In this document: positions 25,574 to 33,601 of the stretch, in pieces
Numbering within the stretch: the stretch's first letter is position 1
How the letters are laid out: every line of letters begins with the position of its first letter
Position numbers and translations under genes: made by a program
Source: Chania multitudinisentens RB-25
Lineage (GTDB): Bacteria; Pseudomonadota; Gammaproteobacteria; Enterobacterales; Enterobacteriaceae
Assembly (NCBI RefSeq): GCF_000520015.2
Contig: NZ_CP007044.2
Coordinates: 372,001-436,000, forward strand
DNA: 64,000 nucleotides
Direction of reading: 5' to 3'
The notes under the pieces: model-generated
What the model was told of the DNA's origin: nothing
Seen by the model: only the letters and a program-made list of their open reading frames with translations
The model's database searches: none

Positions 25574-27028
25574 CTATGGACGTATTATCACCAGAGTACT
25601 GTTAGCCGGGGGAGGAGCAGCACCATAAACCTTTGCAACAGGAATGAGGTAACCCGCCATCTTCTGAAACCGCCCTTCTTTGGCTTCATTTTGATAGAGA
25701 TGGCAGGTATACATCATTCCATTATCCTGCCGATGCATGCCTAACCGTTCAAAGGCATTTTGCAAACTTGTTTTATCTTCCGTACTTTCTCGGTTTTCCG
25801 TGAGAAATTGGTGGAATATAGCTGGTGCACGGACAAACACGTAGCCCGCAATAATATGTATCCGGGCATGGGGGGTGTTAACAGGAAAAATGCCACGACA
25901 ACATCCCTCACTCAGCCATTGCCAAAATTTTTCGCCAACATGATCAGTACCAGGAAAGGCAACAGCTTCGTTCGTTCTGGGTGTTTGAGGCGATATATTG
26001 TGTAAGGTTGTTATCGGGTCTTGTTCTTCAGAAAGGCCCATCACCGCCAATAAATCGCGGATGGCATTGTCTTCTTGTTCAGTTCGTGCCACTTCCCCTG
26101 CACTGAAAGCGCTATCGCCCACGGCACTGTCTAGTGATAAAACCTGATTGACCGACACCACTTGTTCAATAGAAGATTGAAGAGGGGGCTGTTCGGCGAT
26201 ACGGGCTATGCCATCTGCCGAAGGTACTCTTTCCGACGCGGCAAGAGGCAGTGGTACAGTTGAAGATGCAACAACCGGAACCGTTTTTCCCGTTGAGGCA
26301 CGAATAGCGTCCGATACGATGGCATTGACTATCCCGGCCTCATCCCGAAATCCCGTCACATACAGCGCTAACGTGTTCAAGATTTCCGGCCAGGAACTCA
26401 ACCAGAGCAGTACCTCATCAGGAATAACTTTCCAAGCCAGCATCGCGTTCAGGCTTTGCGTCTGTGTGTCACCTGTCACGGGTTTGAAACGAAAACGATA
26501 GGGTTCTCCGGGCCTAGCCTTCAGTGCCGTCCAACGCTGCCCACTCACCAGTTCCACATCAATCTGACTGAGCCCATCAAGCGATTGCACCATAGCTGCA
26601 TAAACAATCACTGCATTCCAGGCGGTACTCTGTGTCGCCTGCTCCTCGGGGGGAGCGCCCATCGGCAACAGATAGTTTTTTGAGAGCCGGGCTGCATAAG
26701 CCACCGTTTCCAACAGATAATCGACCATCCCGCCCAGATAAGCGTGGTGGCCACTCTCCGTGGCCGGAAATTGCTGCATCAACGTGACACAGTGTTCAAG
26801 TGGCTGCAGGTAATATTGCTGATACAGGTTTTTGGGCAGTGATGAATAATCCCACAGCATCTGCAACCACTGCCCTCTCCGGGCAACGGCCAACTGCTCT
26901 GAAACCGATAGCGGAGCGTGATAGCCATCCGGCACCGGGATGGCTGGCGATGGCGGTACAGGATGATTATTACCGTGCCCCCTCATACCCGATGCAACAG
27001 GCAAATACTTCAGAAAGGCCTTCAGCAT
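25574..27028 (-). CDS. traI: MobH-type relaxase, TraI-like
   Basis: 484 residues. N-terminal TraI_2-type domain (about 45-250) with the histidine-rich metal/HD-like segment PATESGHHAYLGGMVDYLLETVAYAARL characteristic of MobH relaxases. C-terminal TraI_2_C-like domain (about 370-475; FWQWLSEGCCRGIFPVN, AGYVFVRAPAIFHQFL). It would nick oriT and pilot the transferred strand. I chose the ATG at 27028 because it follows GGAGAGGGACGT and overlaps the end of the upstream ATPase gene, indicating coupled translation. It is somewhat shorter than many MobH relaxases. Confidence 0.85.
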   Translation of the reverse strand: MLKAFLKYLPVASGMRGHGNNHPVPPSPAIPVPDGYHAPLSVSEQLAVARRGQWLQMLWDYSSLPKNLYQQYYLQPLEHCVTLMQQFPATESGHHAYLGGMVDYLLETVAYAARLSKNYLLPMGAPPEEQATQSTAWNAVIVYAAMVQSLDGLSQIDVELVSGQRWTALKARPGEPYRFRFKPVTGDTQTQSLNAMLAWKVIPDEVLLWLSSWPEILNTLALYVTGFRDEAGIVNAIVSDAIRASTGKTVPVVASSTVPLPLAASERVPSADGIARIAEQPPLQSSIEQVVSVNQVLSLDSAVGDSAFSAGEVARTEQEDNAIRDLLAVMGLSEEQDPITTLHNISPQTPRTNEAVAFPGTDHVGEKFWQWLSEGCCRGIFPVNTPHARIHIIAGYVFVRAPAIFHQFLTENRESTEDKTSLQNAFERLGMHRQDNGMMYTCHLYQNEAKEGRFQKMAGYLIPVAKVYGAAPPPANSTLVIIRP

Positions 27029-29364
27029 ACGTCCCTCTCCTGCTCTGCCCGCCATTTAAGATAGTCCTCTACCCGCATAAAACCCGCTGCGGCAGTATTT
27101 CGCTCCAACAGCCAGACCGTCTCACCTCGCTTGATTAATGCTACAACATCAGCAGAATATTTACTCAGTGGTGTCTGTTCCCACGGCTTATCTACCCAAT
27201 ATTGGCGTATTGCTGATTCGTTTTCTCCCATCATCCAATATAAGATGTCATCCACAATAGCCCCAAGAGGTACTTGCAGCAGGGTGGCTATCCGTTCCCG
27301 TTCCTGTTCCTCCAAAGCCTCTTGTTCAGCTATGTCAACCTGCCAGAGATTATCATCTTCATTGAGTTGCGTGGTCAAATGCTCCCATTCAGCATCATCC
27401 CGTCGTCTATTTTCTGCCGCTTGCCGCTGTTCCTCAGCTATCGCCTGCTGGGCCTGGAGGCCTTGGGTAACGACATCGGCCCAGTTCGATGGCAGTGGAC
27501 ACAATCCCGCCTGCACCAGACGCATGTTCTGCAGGTCAATGAATCGGGTATCTTCCGCTGGCACCGGAGAGGTCATCACCGGGTCATCACTCACCGACTC
27601 CAGGCCGGGTAATCCCCTTTTCTCCCGACCACTACCGGCCCTGTCCAGCAAATAACGCTCACGCCAGGCATTACCCCGAGTCTTCCCTTCCTGCTCCAGA
27701 CTGGTGGTGTATTTCATCAGCCAGATATGCAGGTAGCGCTGGCGCTCCTCACTGAAATTGACGGTGATATCATGAAAACGCTGGTAAAACGCTTCATCAT
27801 GCCCACATTCCAGGCTGTCACCTTCATGGGCGATTTCATGCTCCAGCAGGCTGAAAAGGTATCCAGCCACCTTCATCGGTTGTTTTTTAAGTCGCCGGAT
27901 GACATCCACATTAAACGCGATATAACTGTGCCCATCCGTCCACGCTTCTGCACGGTTTGAGTTCCCGATAAGAATATGGAAACGTTTTCCCCCATTGCTT
28001 TGCCCCGTAGACCATCGCCTCCCCCCGGTACATAAACAGGCATAGTGATACAGGCACCAGCGCAAAGCCGTCCAGGCCCGGCGCGTCTCTTTATCCAAAG
28101 CCTCCTTCTCGGTCAATATCTGGGTACGTTCAACGTAGGCTTCTCGCAGAGTAGAAAAGGCTACCAGCCCAGGCAATTCAAGTGAGTACCCCCAGCCCCA
28201 ATAGGGAGGCTCATTTCCGATGCTTTGCAGCACATTATTTTTAATACGGTCAATCGCATCCAAAAAATCCTGGCCGTGATAGCAACCAAAGCGGGATAAT
28301 GTCTGCGGATGAACCACCACGGCAATACCGGACCGGGCTATCGCCTCCCCTTTTGGCACATCAAAGGCATTCTCTGCTACCGTAAATACGCCCCCTGGGC
28401 ATTGCCCGGCGTGATGGCATTTGCGCAGAAAGTCATACAGAGAGATATGCCGCTTACCCGGCAAAATCGTGACGGTTTCCTCCTGTCTGAAAATCTCGGT
28501 CAGTTTTGGGTCACCCGCCAACAGAGCTTGTGCTGATTTTTCTCGACGGGCCTCGGTCTTGCGATGGTCGCCTAACCGGGAAGTCAGTTCGTCAGCCATT
28601 TTGCCAAACTGGCGGGCAATCTGTTTCCACACTGGGCAGGTTTTACGCAGTATTTCGGTGCGGGAAATGTTCAGGCTTATCGCCTGCTTTGAAACAATCA
28701 GCCCCCCCGCTCCCCACTGGTGAGCAGAGTCATGGCGAACCAGAACCCCCTGGTTATAAATTGAAACAGCCCCTTCCTCCTTGACCCGGTAATACGCGAC
28801 ATCGTCCTCAAAATCCCATTTCTCACCACAGGGGTCACGGGATATCTGCCGCCCATTTAGTTCAACCCGAATGGGGGTATAACGAACCAGGTCACGAATT
28901 TCCTGGACTGCTGACAACAGCTCAGTCTCTGTCATCGGCTCATACCACTCGCCGGTGATAAGGCATCCCGATATGGCGTTGTTCTCGACCTGTTCATCCA
29001 AGTCGTAGTTGTACCCCATCGTGCGGGTATCAACAGTCATCCTCCAGACTTTTGAACGCCAGACGGTACGGGCATGAGCCATAATCTGGCCCCGCCCCAG
29101 GCGAAAACGACCATAAGTCGCATCCCCTTCATCATGAGGAGTGCCAAAGCGGCCAAAATAGCGCAACACCTCCTCGCGACTGGCAAAACCATTGCCGTTA
29201 TCCAAGCATTCAAAACCATCACGGGTCAGTGCCAACGACACATCAGCAGCCTGCGCATCGACGGCATTCATCAGCAGCTCAATGACGGCTTTACCGATCG
29301 AGCCAGCCTGGTTGTAAATAATATGGTGAATAATCTGCGGGTCGAGTTCGAAAGGAAGTCTCAT
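27022..29364 (-). CDS. Large GHKL (HSP90/MutL-type) ATPase with internal HExxH motif
   Basis: 780 residues. N-terminal GHKL ATPase: N box IGKAVIELLMNAVDAQA (about 22-40), G1 CLDNGNGF, and the lid YGRFRLGRGQ. After about residue 490 comes YLFSLLEHEIAHEGDSLECGHDEAFYQRF, with HEIAH near 508-512 and a downstream Glu, like a zinc-metallopeptidase core. A coiled-coil, Gln/Glu-rich C-terminal part (about 640-710) follows. I do not know a characterised protein with this combination. It overlaps traI by 7 bp, so a role in DNA processing for transfer or in defence interaction is likely. Confidence 0.75.
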   Translation of the reverse strand: MRLPFELDPQIIHHIIYNQAGSIGKAVIELLMNAVDAQAADVSLALTRDGFECLDNGNGFASREEVLRYFGRFGTPHDEGDATYGRFRLGRGQIMAHARTVWRSKVWRMTVDTRTMGYNYDLDEQVENNAISGCLITGEWYEPMTETELLSAVQEIRDLVRYTPIRVELNGRQISRDPCGEKWDFEDDVAYYRVKEEGAVSIYNQGVLVRHDSAHQWGAGGLIVSKQAISLNISRTEILRKTCPVWKQIARQFGKMADELTSRLGDHRKTEARREKSAQALLAGDPKLTEIFRQEETVTILPGKRHISLYDFLRKCHHAGQCPGGVFTVAENAFDVPKGEAIARSGIAVVVHPQTLSRFGCYHGQDFLDAIDRIKNNVLQSIGNEPPYWGWGYSLELPGLVAFSTLREAYVERTQILTEKEALDKETRRAWTALRWCLYHYACLCTGGRRWSTGQSNGGKRFHILIGNSNRAEAWTDGHSYIAFNVDVIRRLKKQPMKVAGYLFSLLEHEIAHEGDSLECGHDEAFYQRFHDITVNFSEERQRYLHIWLMKYTTSLEQEGKTRGNAWRERYLLDRAGSGREKRGLPGLESVSDDPVMTSPVPAEDTRFIDLQNMRLVQAGLCPLPSNWADVVTQGLQAQQAIAEEQRQAAENRRRDDAEWEHLTTQLNEDDNLWQVDIAEQEALEEQERERIATLLQVPLGAIVDDILYWMMGENESAIRQYWVDKPWEQTPLSKYSADVVALIKRGETVWLLERNTAAAGFMRVEDYLKWRAEQERDVC

Positions 29365-29656
29365 GGTGTGCTCCTGCTTTTTGAGATAAAGAGGAGCTTC
29401 ACTCTAAGAGGGTGAAATTTGACAGCAACAAACAACTCTATATCGGTGTTTAAAATTTTACTCCATGAGACATGATGTCGGATAAGCACAGCCAGTTATC
29501 CAGATGTGGGCGGACAAAATAGTTGTAAACTGAGCGCCCTCGCAAGCCGCATTCTACCGTTGCCGAAAATCAGAGAATGACAATAAAGTTGTTAACTGGA
29601 TGAATATTTCCGCCCTAAAACAGGCGGAGAAGTGACAAAATAGTTGTAAACTAAAC
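29365..29656. promoter_or_regulatory. Upstream region of the GHKL-traI operon with repeated AGTTGT motifs
   Basis: No gene is seen. It contains the ICE promoter-like element at 29423-29460 (59 nt before the start codon) and three copies of a motif in the other orientation, AGTTGTAAACTG at 29521, AGTTGTTAACTG at 29587 and AGTTGTAAACT at 29642. The first and third copies are preceded by GACAAAAT and the second by GACAATAA. Being next to the relaxase operon, it is also a candidate for oriT. Confidence 0.5.
29423..29460 (-). promoter_or_regulatory. ICE promoter-like element ahead of the GHKL-traI operon
   Basis: Minus strand AAAATTTTAAACACC, then GATATAGAGTTGTTTG and TTGCTG. The core lies 59 nt before the 29364 start. 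It is the best-preserved of five copies. Confidence 0.6.
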
Positions 29657-29919
29657 TTAAAATAGCTCGCTATAGTATCGGGTTATATGCTCTCTGCTGA
29701 TCCCGGTCATTCTGGCCACCTCTGCCTTCGTTACCTTCTTTTTCATTCGTTTAAGGCTATATATAGCTTCCTTAATCGCTATCTCTGATTGTTCCTTTTA
29801 TGAACAGCACACGCGGCCATCTGCACAAAATCTCGAAAGACCTCGTAGCGGTGATGATAACGGGCCGTCTGGTTAAATAATGAAATAAACTCCGCAATAT
29901 GTGGATTGTGATTTGCCAT
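29657..29919 (-). pseudogene. Remnant: start of a plasmid-type DNA methylase-like protein plus out-of-frame HTH segment
   Basis: The ATG at 29919 opens a 47-residue frame with NPHIAEFISLFNQTARYHHRYEVFRDFVQMAACAVHK. I recognise this as like the N-terminus of plasmid-borne adenine methyltransferases, which are several hundred residues long; here it stops early. A second frame then encodes KKVTKAEVARMTGISREHITRYYSELF, a helix-turn-helix-like stretch ending at 29657. Either this is a decayed fusion of two genes or a short regulator reached by frameshift. A pseudoknot leader at 29942-29977 precedes it, so it was once regulated like its neighbours. Confidence 0.5.
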
Positions 29920-29941
29920 AGGGATGCTTCCTGAAAATAAA

Positions 29942-29977
29942 GGGAAACATCCCCCCCAGGGAAATGTTTCCCTGGGG
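29942..29977 (-). promoter_or_regulatory. Pseudoknot leader A
   Basis: Minus strand: stem 1 CCCCA/TGGGG; the loop sequence GGGAAACAT pairs with a downstream ATGTTTCCC, a perfect 9-bp stem 2. It ends 22 nt before the 29919 start codon. Confidence 0.7.
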
Positions 29978-30058
29978 AGTGAAGTAAAAGGTTACTGGCT
30001 AACCCTGTATGTGAAAAAATTAATGCTGCGCCTTCTACAAACTTGGAAGTTACTCAAG

Positions 30059-30349
30059 TCAAGTCGGTAACGCTTCACTGTACTTGTTTATAACATCCAG
30101 GTTTTCAACGAAATAATTGAGACACGCATTGAAACCTTGATCTATCAACAACGAATACTCCGCTCGATGGTCACCGTTCAGAATGTAAAACCGTTGCATC
30201 TGCCCAAACACAAGAGCGGTCGTCTCACTACCGTAAATCTGGGAATCAACACTGTTGTAGCTGACGTAAAAACCATTTCCATCCATGACGTCGTTCGGTA
30301 TAACAATGGGTACTACCCCAATGCTTGTGTTAATCACTGCCGCTTTCAT
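30059..30349 (-). CDS. Small ICE protein of unknown function (96 aa)
   Basis: Starts at ATG 30349 behind AAAGAGGTATGAGCG. No family recognised; the sequence is mixed alpha/beta (AVINTSIGVVPIVIPNDV..., TTALVFGQMQRFYILNGDHRAEYSLLIDQGF). It belongs to the run of small minus-strand genes with pseudoknot leaders (its own is at 30379-30409), which suggests a role in establishment after transfer. Confidence 0.6.
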   Translation of the reverse strand: MKAAVINTSIGVVPIVIPNDVMDGNGFYVSYNSVDSQIYGSETTALVFGQMQRFYILNGDHRAEYSLLIDQGFNACLNYFVENLDVINKYSEALPT

Positions 30350-30378
30350 CGCTCATACCTCTTTCGTGAATAAAAAGA

Positions 30379-30409
30379 GGGTATCCCGTGAAGGCTATAC
30401 CCTCACGGG
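30379..30409 (-). promoter_or_regulatory. Pseudoknot leader B
   Basis: Minus strand: stem 1 CCCGTGA/TCACGGG; GGGTAT in the loop pairs with ATACCC immediately after stem 1. Both stems are perfect. It lies 29 nt before the 30349 start. Confidence 0.78.
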
Positions 30410-30498
30410 AAGGTGGCTGTCAGCAGAACTTCTGCCACTCAGTCACCAGGTAATGAAATAATGATGCCATACTGCCCAGATGTAGTTTGAGCAGGTTA

Positions 30499-30807
30499 TT
30501 ACATCGGTAGGTCAGCGTCACCGATACGAACCATCCGTATGCTCTCCGGTGAAACCTCAAATATGGCGACCATATAGTTGATCATCGTCAACAACGGACT
30601 AGGTGGCGACCAAGGGTTCTGGTCTATCCGGTCCAGGTGGTATTTATCCACCAGTTGGTTAATGGCTTCAAACACCCGCACGTTAAGTTCAATCAATTCC
30701 TGCACAACGGCATCGTCATGCAGGTTGGTATCGTTCAGCATCAGCCCAAAGTGTTTGTTCAGCAAATGGGCCGCTACCATCTGGTATTCGCGAATTGCAA
30801 TGTCCAT
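30499..30807 (-). CDS. Small ICE protein of unknown function (102 aa)
   Basis: ATG at 30807 follows GGAGGAAGATACG; an upstream in-frame TTG is less likely. No family recognised. It is mostly helical (MDIAIREYQMVAAHLLNKHFGLMLND..., VQELIELNVRVFEAINQLVDKYHLDR) and ends SPESIRMVRIGDADLPM. It begins 22 bp after the ArdC-like gene and lacks its own pseudoknot leader, so it is probably cotranscribed with that gene. Confidence 0.65.
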   Translation of the reverse strand: MDIAIREYQMVAAHLLNKHFGLMLNDTNLHDDAVVQELIELNVRVFEAINQLVDKYHLDRIDQNPWSPPSPLLTMINYMVAIFEVSPESIRMVRIGDADLPM

Positions 30808-30829
30808 CGTATCTTCCTCCAATAGCGGC

Positions 30830-31828
30830 TCAGGCGGCTGTCAGTGCCTGTTCACGTAAGATAAGGTACTCAAAGGCCTCTCGGGCAAAACGGCTTGCCT
30901 GGAAGATAACCCTTTTGTCTTCCTTCAGTGCCTTCAGCCAGGAAGCGATATAGCTTTCATGCTGAACATCGCCCTGGATACCCAGTTCGGCGCACAAAAA
31001 TGCCGAACCAATTTCCGCCACAAGTTCTTCAAATGCATACACCGGGTCGCCAAACCGGCGTGTTGAAGACGTAATGCCTTCTCGCGCCAAGCGGGAGATA
31101 TGCCCGGTGGAATGCACCAGCTCATGCAGTAACGTGCTGTAGTAATCTGCCGGGCGGTTGAACTGTACCGCTTCCGGCATGGTGATACGGTCGACACCTG
31201 GACTGTAAAACGCCCGGTCCTGATGCCGATGTACCACCGGTACACCACAACAGGCGATGACCTGTTCTGCCCGTTGGATACGTTCAATATCCTGCGGTTC
31301 TGGTGCTTCGGTTGTGTCCCCCGTCACGGTCACCGGCACTAACAGTTTTTCGGGTAAATTCTCGCACTGCTCCACGTTGAACAGATGAAAACTGGTCATG
31401 AAATTCCGCTGGGACACCACGGCATTCCCCTGTTCATCAAACAGCGGCTTGCCCTGCTCGTCCGTCTCTTTCTTCTCGAACGGCTTGAACAGCGTCACCA
31501 GCGTCGATTTCTCGCCCTTGCGGACGTTACCGCCGACATCCAGTGCCTGTTTGAACGTCAGCCAACGGTGAGAGGTAAACCCCTTGTCCGCTGCATCAAT
31601 CCACAACAACAGCACGTTGATGCCACTGTAGGCTCGCCCCGTCACCGCATTGGCCGGTAATCCACTCATACCTGCAGCGTGGCCACCGGCAACGGTTTTC
31701 CACGGCTTGCGCCAGGGAGTCGTCCCCTTTTCCAGTGCGGCGATGATTTTATCCGTTACCACCTGGAACAGGTCCGTTTTATCCTGGCAGCGTGATGCTG
31801 CCTTTTTCTTCGGGTGTTTCGTTGTCAT
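30830..31828 (-). CDS. ardC: ArdC-like anti-restriction / ssDNA-binding metallopeptidase-fold protein
   Basis: 332 residues. N-terminal ArdC-type ssDNA-binding domain (about 17-150: DLFQVVTDKIIAALEKGTTPWRKPW, YSGINVLLLW, NVRKGEKSTLVTLFKPFEKK). C-terminal zincin-like domain with HELVHSTGH near residues 235-243 and a downstream FEELVAEIGSAFL Glu segment. Family members bind the incoming single strand and protect it from restriction. The presence of a leader hairpin and the neighbouring ArdB- and RadC-like genes fit an establishment role. Confidence 0.88.
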   Translation of the reverse strand: MTTKHPKKKAASRCQDKTDLFQVVTDKIIAALEKGTTPWRKPWKTVAGGHAAGMSGLPANAVTGRAYSGINVLLLWIDAADKGFTSHRWLTFKQALDVGGNVRKGEKSTLVTLFKPFEKKETDEQGKPLFDEQGNAVVSQRNFMTSFHLFNVEQCENLPEKLLVPVTVTGDTTEAPEPQDIERIQRAEQVIACCGVPVVHRHQDRAFYSPGVDRITMPEAVQFNRPADYYSTLLHELVHSTGHISRLAREGITSSTRRFGDPVYAFEELVAEIGSAFLCAELGIQGDVQHESYIASWLKALKEDKRVIFQASRFAREAFEYLILREQALTAA

Positions 31829-31851
31829 GGTCAGTCCTCGCCATAAAAAAC

Positions 31852-31889
31852 GGGGACTTACCCCTTGCGGGAATAAATCCCCGCAAGGG
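31852..31889 (-). promoter_or_regulatory. Pseudoknot leader C (ahead of ArdC-like gene)
   Basis: Minus strand: stem 1 CCCTTGC/GCAAGGG; loop GGGGATTTA pairs with downstream TAAGTCCCC (nine pairs, one G-T wobble). It lies 23 nt before the 31828 start. Confidence 0.8.
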
Positions 31890-31925
31890 TTGTCAATGCT
31901 GCAGCCGTATTCGTTGACTGTAGCG

Positions 31926-32405
31926 TTAGTTTGTTTTAAGCACCGACGGCAGTGTTACTGCCAGGTCAAGGTGTGTGTTGAGCCAATCTGCCACCTGCTG
32001 CCATTCAGCACACGCCACCGTCGAACGAATGCCGTAGCACCCGGAACAAAAGTGGCTGGCCAGCAACAGGACCGCCATCACCAGAAAATCATAGGGGTGA
32101 TGGCCGGTATCACACTGAACTTGCTGCCGTTCGAGCACGAATGAACGCACCAGGCAGAACGGGTCACCTGACAGGCCTGCGTTAAAATCACCGTTAAAGG
32201 CGATAACGCCGATACCAATCAGGCTATCGTCATACCTCAATGGCTGGTTGCCACTGTGGTCACAAACGACCAGCGGCTTTCCCAACCAGCGAAAGTCCGA
32301 CGCGTTGCGTACCTGGTGATGTACTCGAGTTGTTGCACGACACAACTCGCGCCAAGCCTCATGCGAAGCGGTCTGATAGTGAGTGAACGTATGATGTCGA
32401 TTCAT
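31926..32405 (-). CDS. ICE protein of unknown function (159 aa)
   Basis: The ATG at 32405 overlaps the stop of the upstream gene as TGATG, so translation is coupled; another ATG two codons earlier is possible. No family recognised. It contains several Cys and His (VVCDHSGNQ, QVQCDTGHHPYDFLVMAVLLLASHFCSGCYG), a hint of metal binding that I cannot confirm. Confidence 0.6.
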   Translation of the reverse strand: MNRHHTFTHYQTASHEAWRELCRATTRVHHQVRNASDFRWLGKPLVVCDHSGNQPLRYDDSLIGIGVIAFNGDFNAGLSGDPFCLVRSFVLERQQVQCDTGHHPYDFLVMAVLLLASHFCSGCYGIRSTVACAEWQQVADWLNTHLDLAVTLPSVLKTN

Positions 32406-32746
32406 CACCATCCTGCTGCCTCTGCTGCTGCCTCCTCAAGGCCCACCCCAAAAAAGTAGTCCCAGGCTCCTGGACAAATCGTTCTGCCCAAAGCAACAAC
32501 ATCGTCGAATAAACCCTTGCAAGAAGGATGCGTATAGCGAGGTGAATCACCACCACATTCCAATGCAAGCGCTTCAGCCAGATGGCCAACCGCCCAGATA
32601 TTATTGGTAAAATTGTCTTCGTCCGACTGGGTGCCAATATCCAATTTCTCGTAGGCTGCAATCACCAGCAAATCACCTTCAATATTTGCCAGTTCACACA
32701 AGTCATTGAGAAAAAAAGGGCTACTGGCCTGGTTTGTCGTCATCAT
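32405..32746 (-). CDS. ICE protein of unknown function (113 aa)
   Basis: I chose the ATG at 32746 because it follows AAGGAACTTACG; an in-frame ATG at 32764 lacks a site. It is mostly helical and acidic (FFLNDLCELANIEGDLLVIAAYEKLD), ending in an Ala/Glu-rich tail. No family recognised. It has its own pseudoknot leader and overlaps the next gene by one base. Confidence 0.6.
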   Translation of the reverse strand: MMTTNQASSPFFLNDLCELANIEGDLLVIAAYEKLDIGTQSDEDNFTNNIWAVGHLAEALALECGGDSPRYTHPSCKGLFDDVVALGRTICPGAWDYFFGVGLEEAAAEAAGW

Positions 32747-32771
32747 CGTAAGTTCCTTTATCATTTAAAAA

Positions 32772-32809
32772 GGGACTTACCCCCAGTAGGGAGGTCAGTC
32801 CCTACTGGG
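32772..32809 (-). promoter_or_regulatory. Pseudoknot leader D
   Basis: Minus strand: stem 1 CCCAGTA/TACTGGG; loop GGGACTGAC pairs with downstream GTAAGTCCC with one mismatch. It lies 25 nt before the 32746 start. Confidence 0.78.
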
Positions 32810-32831
32810 TGAGTAGAATCAAAACATCGGT

Positions 32832-33075
32832 TTAACTGCCTTGAGTTCGAACAACCTCCAATGCAGCCTCCAACGTTAACCAGCAAATCCCCCTGTTGGC
32901 ATCGAAGTCATGAACAGCCTGTTCAAGGGCTGCTATGGCTTCGCCAGGGGTCGCCGTCTCGTCTTGAGACTGAACATCTTCGGCGTACCACAGATCCAGC
33001 AGGATCACTTCGTCCTGATCCGCATAGTTGTTGAAGTTTTTGAATAGCTTCAGCCACAGTTAAGATAGCGGCCAT
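32832..33075 (-). pseudogene. Small acidic gene broken by a +1 frameshift
   Basis: The ATG at 33075 overlaps the ArdB-like stop as TGATG and opens MAAILTVAEAIQ; after a CAAAAAC run (33036-33042) the sense shifts one base to ADQDEVILLDLWYAEDVQ...EAALEVVRTQGS, ending at 32832. Removing one A from the run joins both halves into an 80-residue protein. The total length, 244 nt, is 81 codons plus one base. It may be a real mutation, a sequencing error in the homopolymer or a frameshift site. The function is unknown. Confidence 0.7.
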
Positions 33076-33527
33076 CAGTCAATCGCTCCGCGAATAGCAG
33101 CCCATTCAGGATGCCGTACCGCAAAATCACGCAGTCGATGGTAGCTCTCGATGAAAAAATCATGGCCAGATTCCGCCAGGACGCACAGGGCATATAATGA
33201 CACCGTCATCCCTAACGCCTGGGCGCTCATCTCACCTTTGTAATAGTTTGAGTTAACTTCAATCCGATAGGTTTTCTCGGTCTGCGGACAGATAAAGAAC
33301 CCGCTGTCGGATTGGGTGTACCAATGCCAAAAATCACCGCCATAATCCTGACTGAATCGACGGGAATAGGCGTAGCACATCTCAGTAAACTTAATCACAT
33401 GAAGATTGGCACTGTCCTGGGAAAAACCTTGCTGGACGAGTACCGAAACCAGGCTGTAGTAACTGGTTATCCACTCTGTGATCTCCGCCGTGACGACCGG
33501 CGTTTCTGCTTTTGTCGTTTGTGTCAT
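33075..33527 (-). CDS. ardB: ArdB/KlcA-type anti-restriction protein
   Basis: 150 residues, the usual length of the family. The conserved pattern is visible: YGGDFWHWYTQSDSGFFICP, then GEMSAQALGMTVSLYALCVLAE and YHRLRDFAVRHPEWAAIRGAID. ArdB/KlcA proteins protect incoming DNA against type I restriction without mimicking DNA directly. It is translated behind a pseudoknot leader and coupled to the broken gene downstream. Confidence 0.88.
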   Translation of the reverse strand: MTQTTKAETPVVTAEITEWITSYYSLVSVLVQQGFSQDSANLHVIKFTEMCYAYSRRFSQDYGGDFWHWYTQSDSGFFICPQTEKTYRIEVNSNYYKGEMSAQALGMTVSLYALCVLAESGHDFFIESYHRLRDFAVRHPEWAAIRGAID

Positions 33528-33552
33528 TTCAGGTCTTCTCCAAAAAAGAGCA

Positions 33553-33586
33553 GGACCTGTCCTTTGGGGACACGTCCCGCAAAGGA
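33553..33586 (-). promoter_or_regulatory. Pseudoknot leader E (ahead of ardB)
   Basis: Minus strand: stem 1 TCCTTTG/CAAAGGA; loop GGACGTG pairs with downstream CAGGTCC with one internal mismatch. It lies 25 nt before the 33527 start. Confidence 0.72.
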
Positions 33587-33601
33587 TTGAGTAAAATCAG
33601 G

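Noticed and set aside
29423..29652. Repeated AGTTGT motifs as a CRISPR array
   Set aside because: Repeats are about 12-20 bp, few, unevenly spaced, with no cas genes; they look like regulatory sites.
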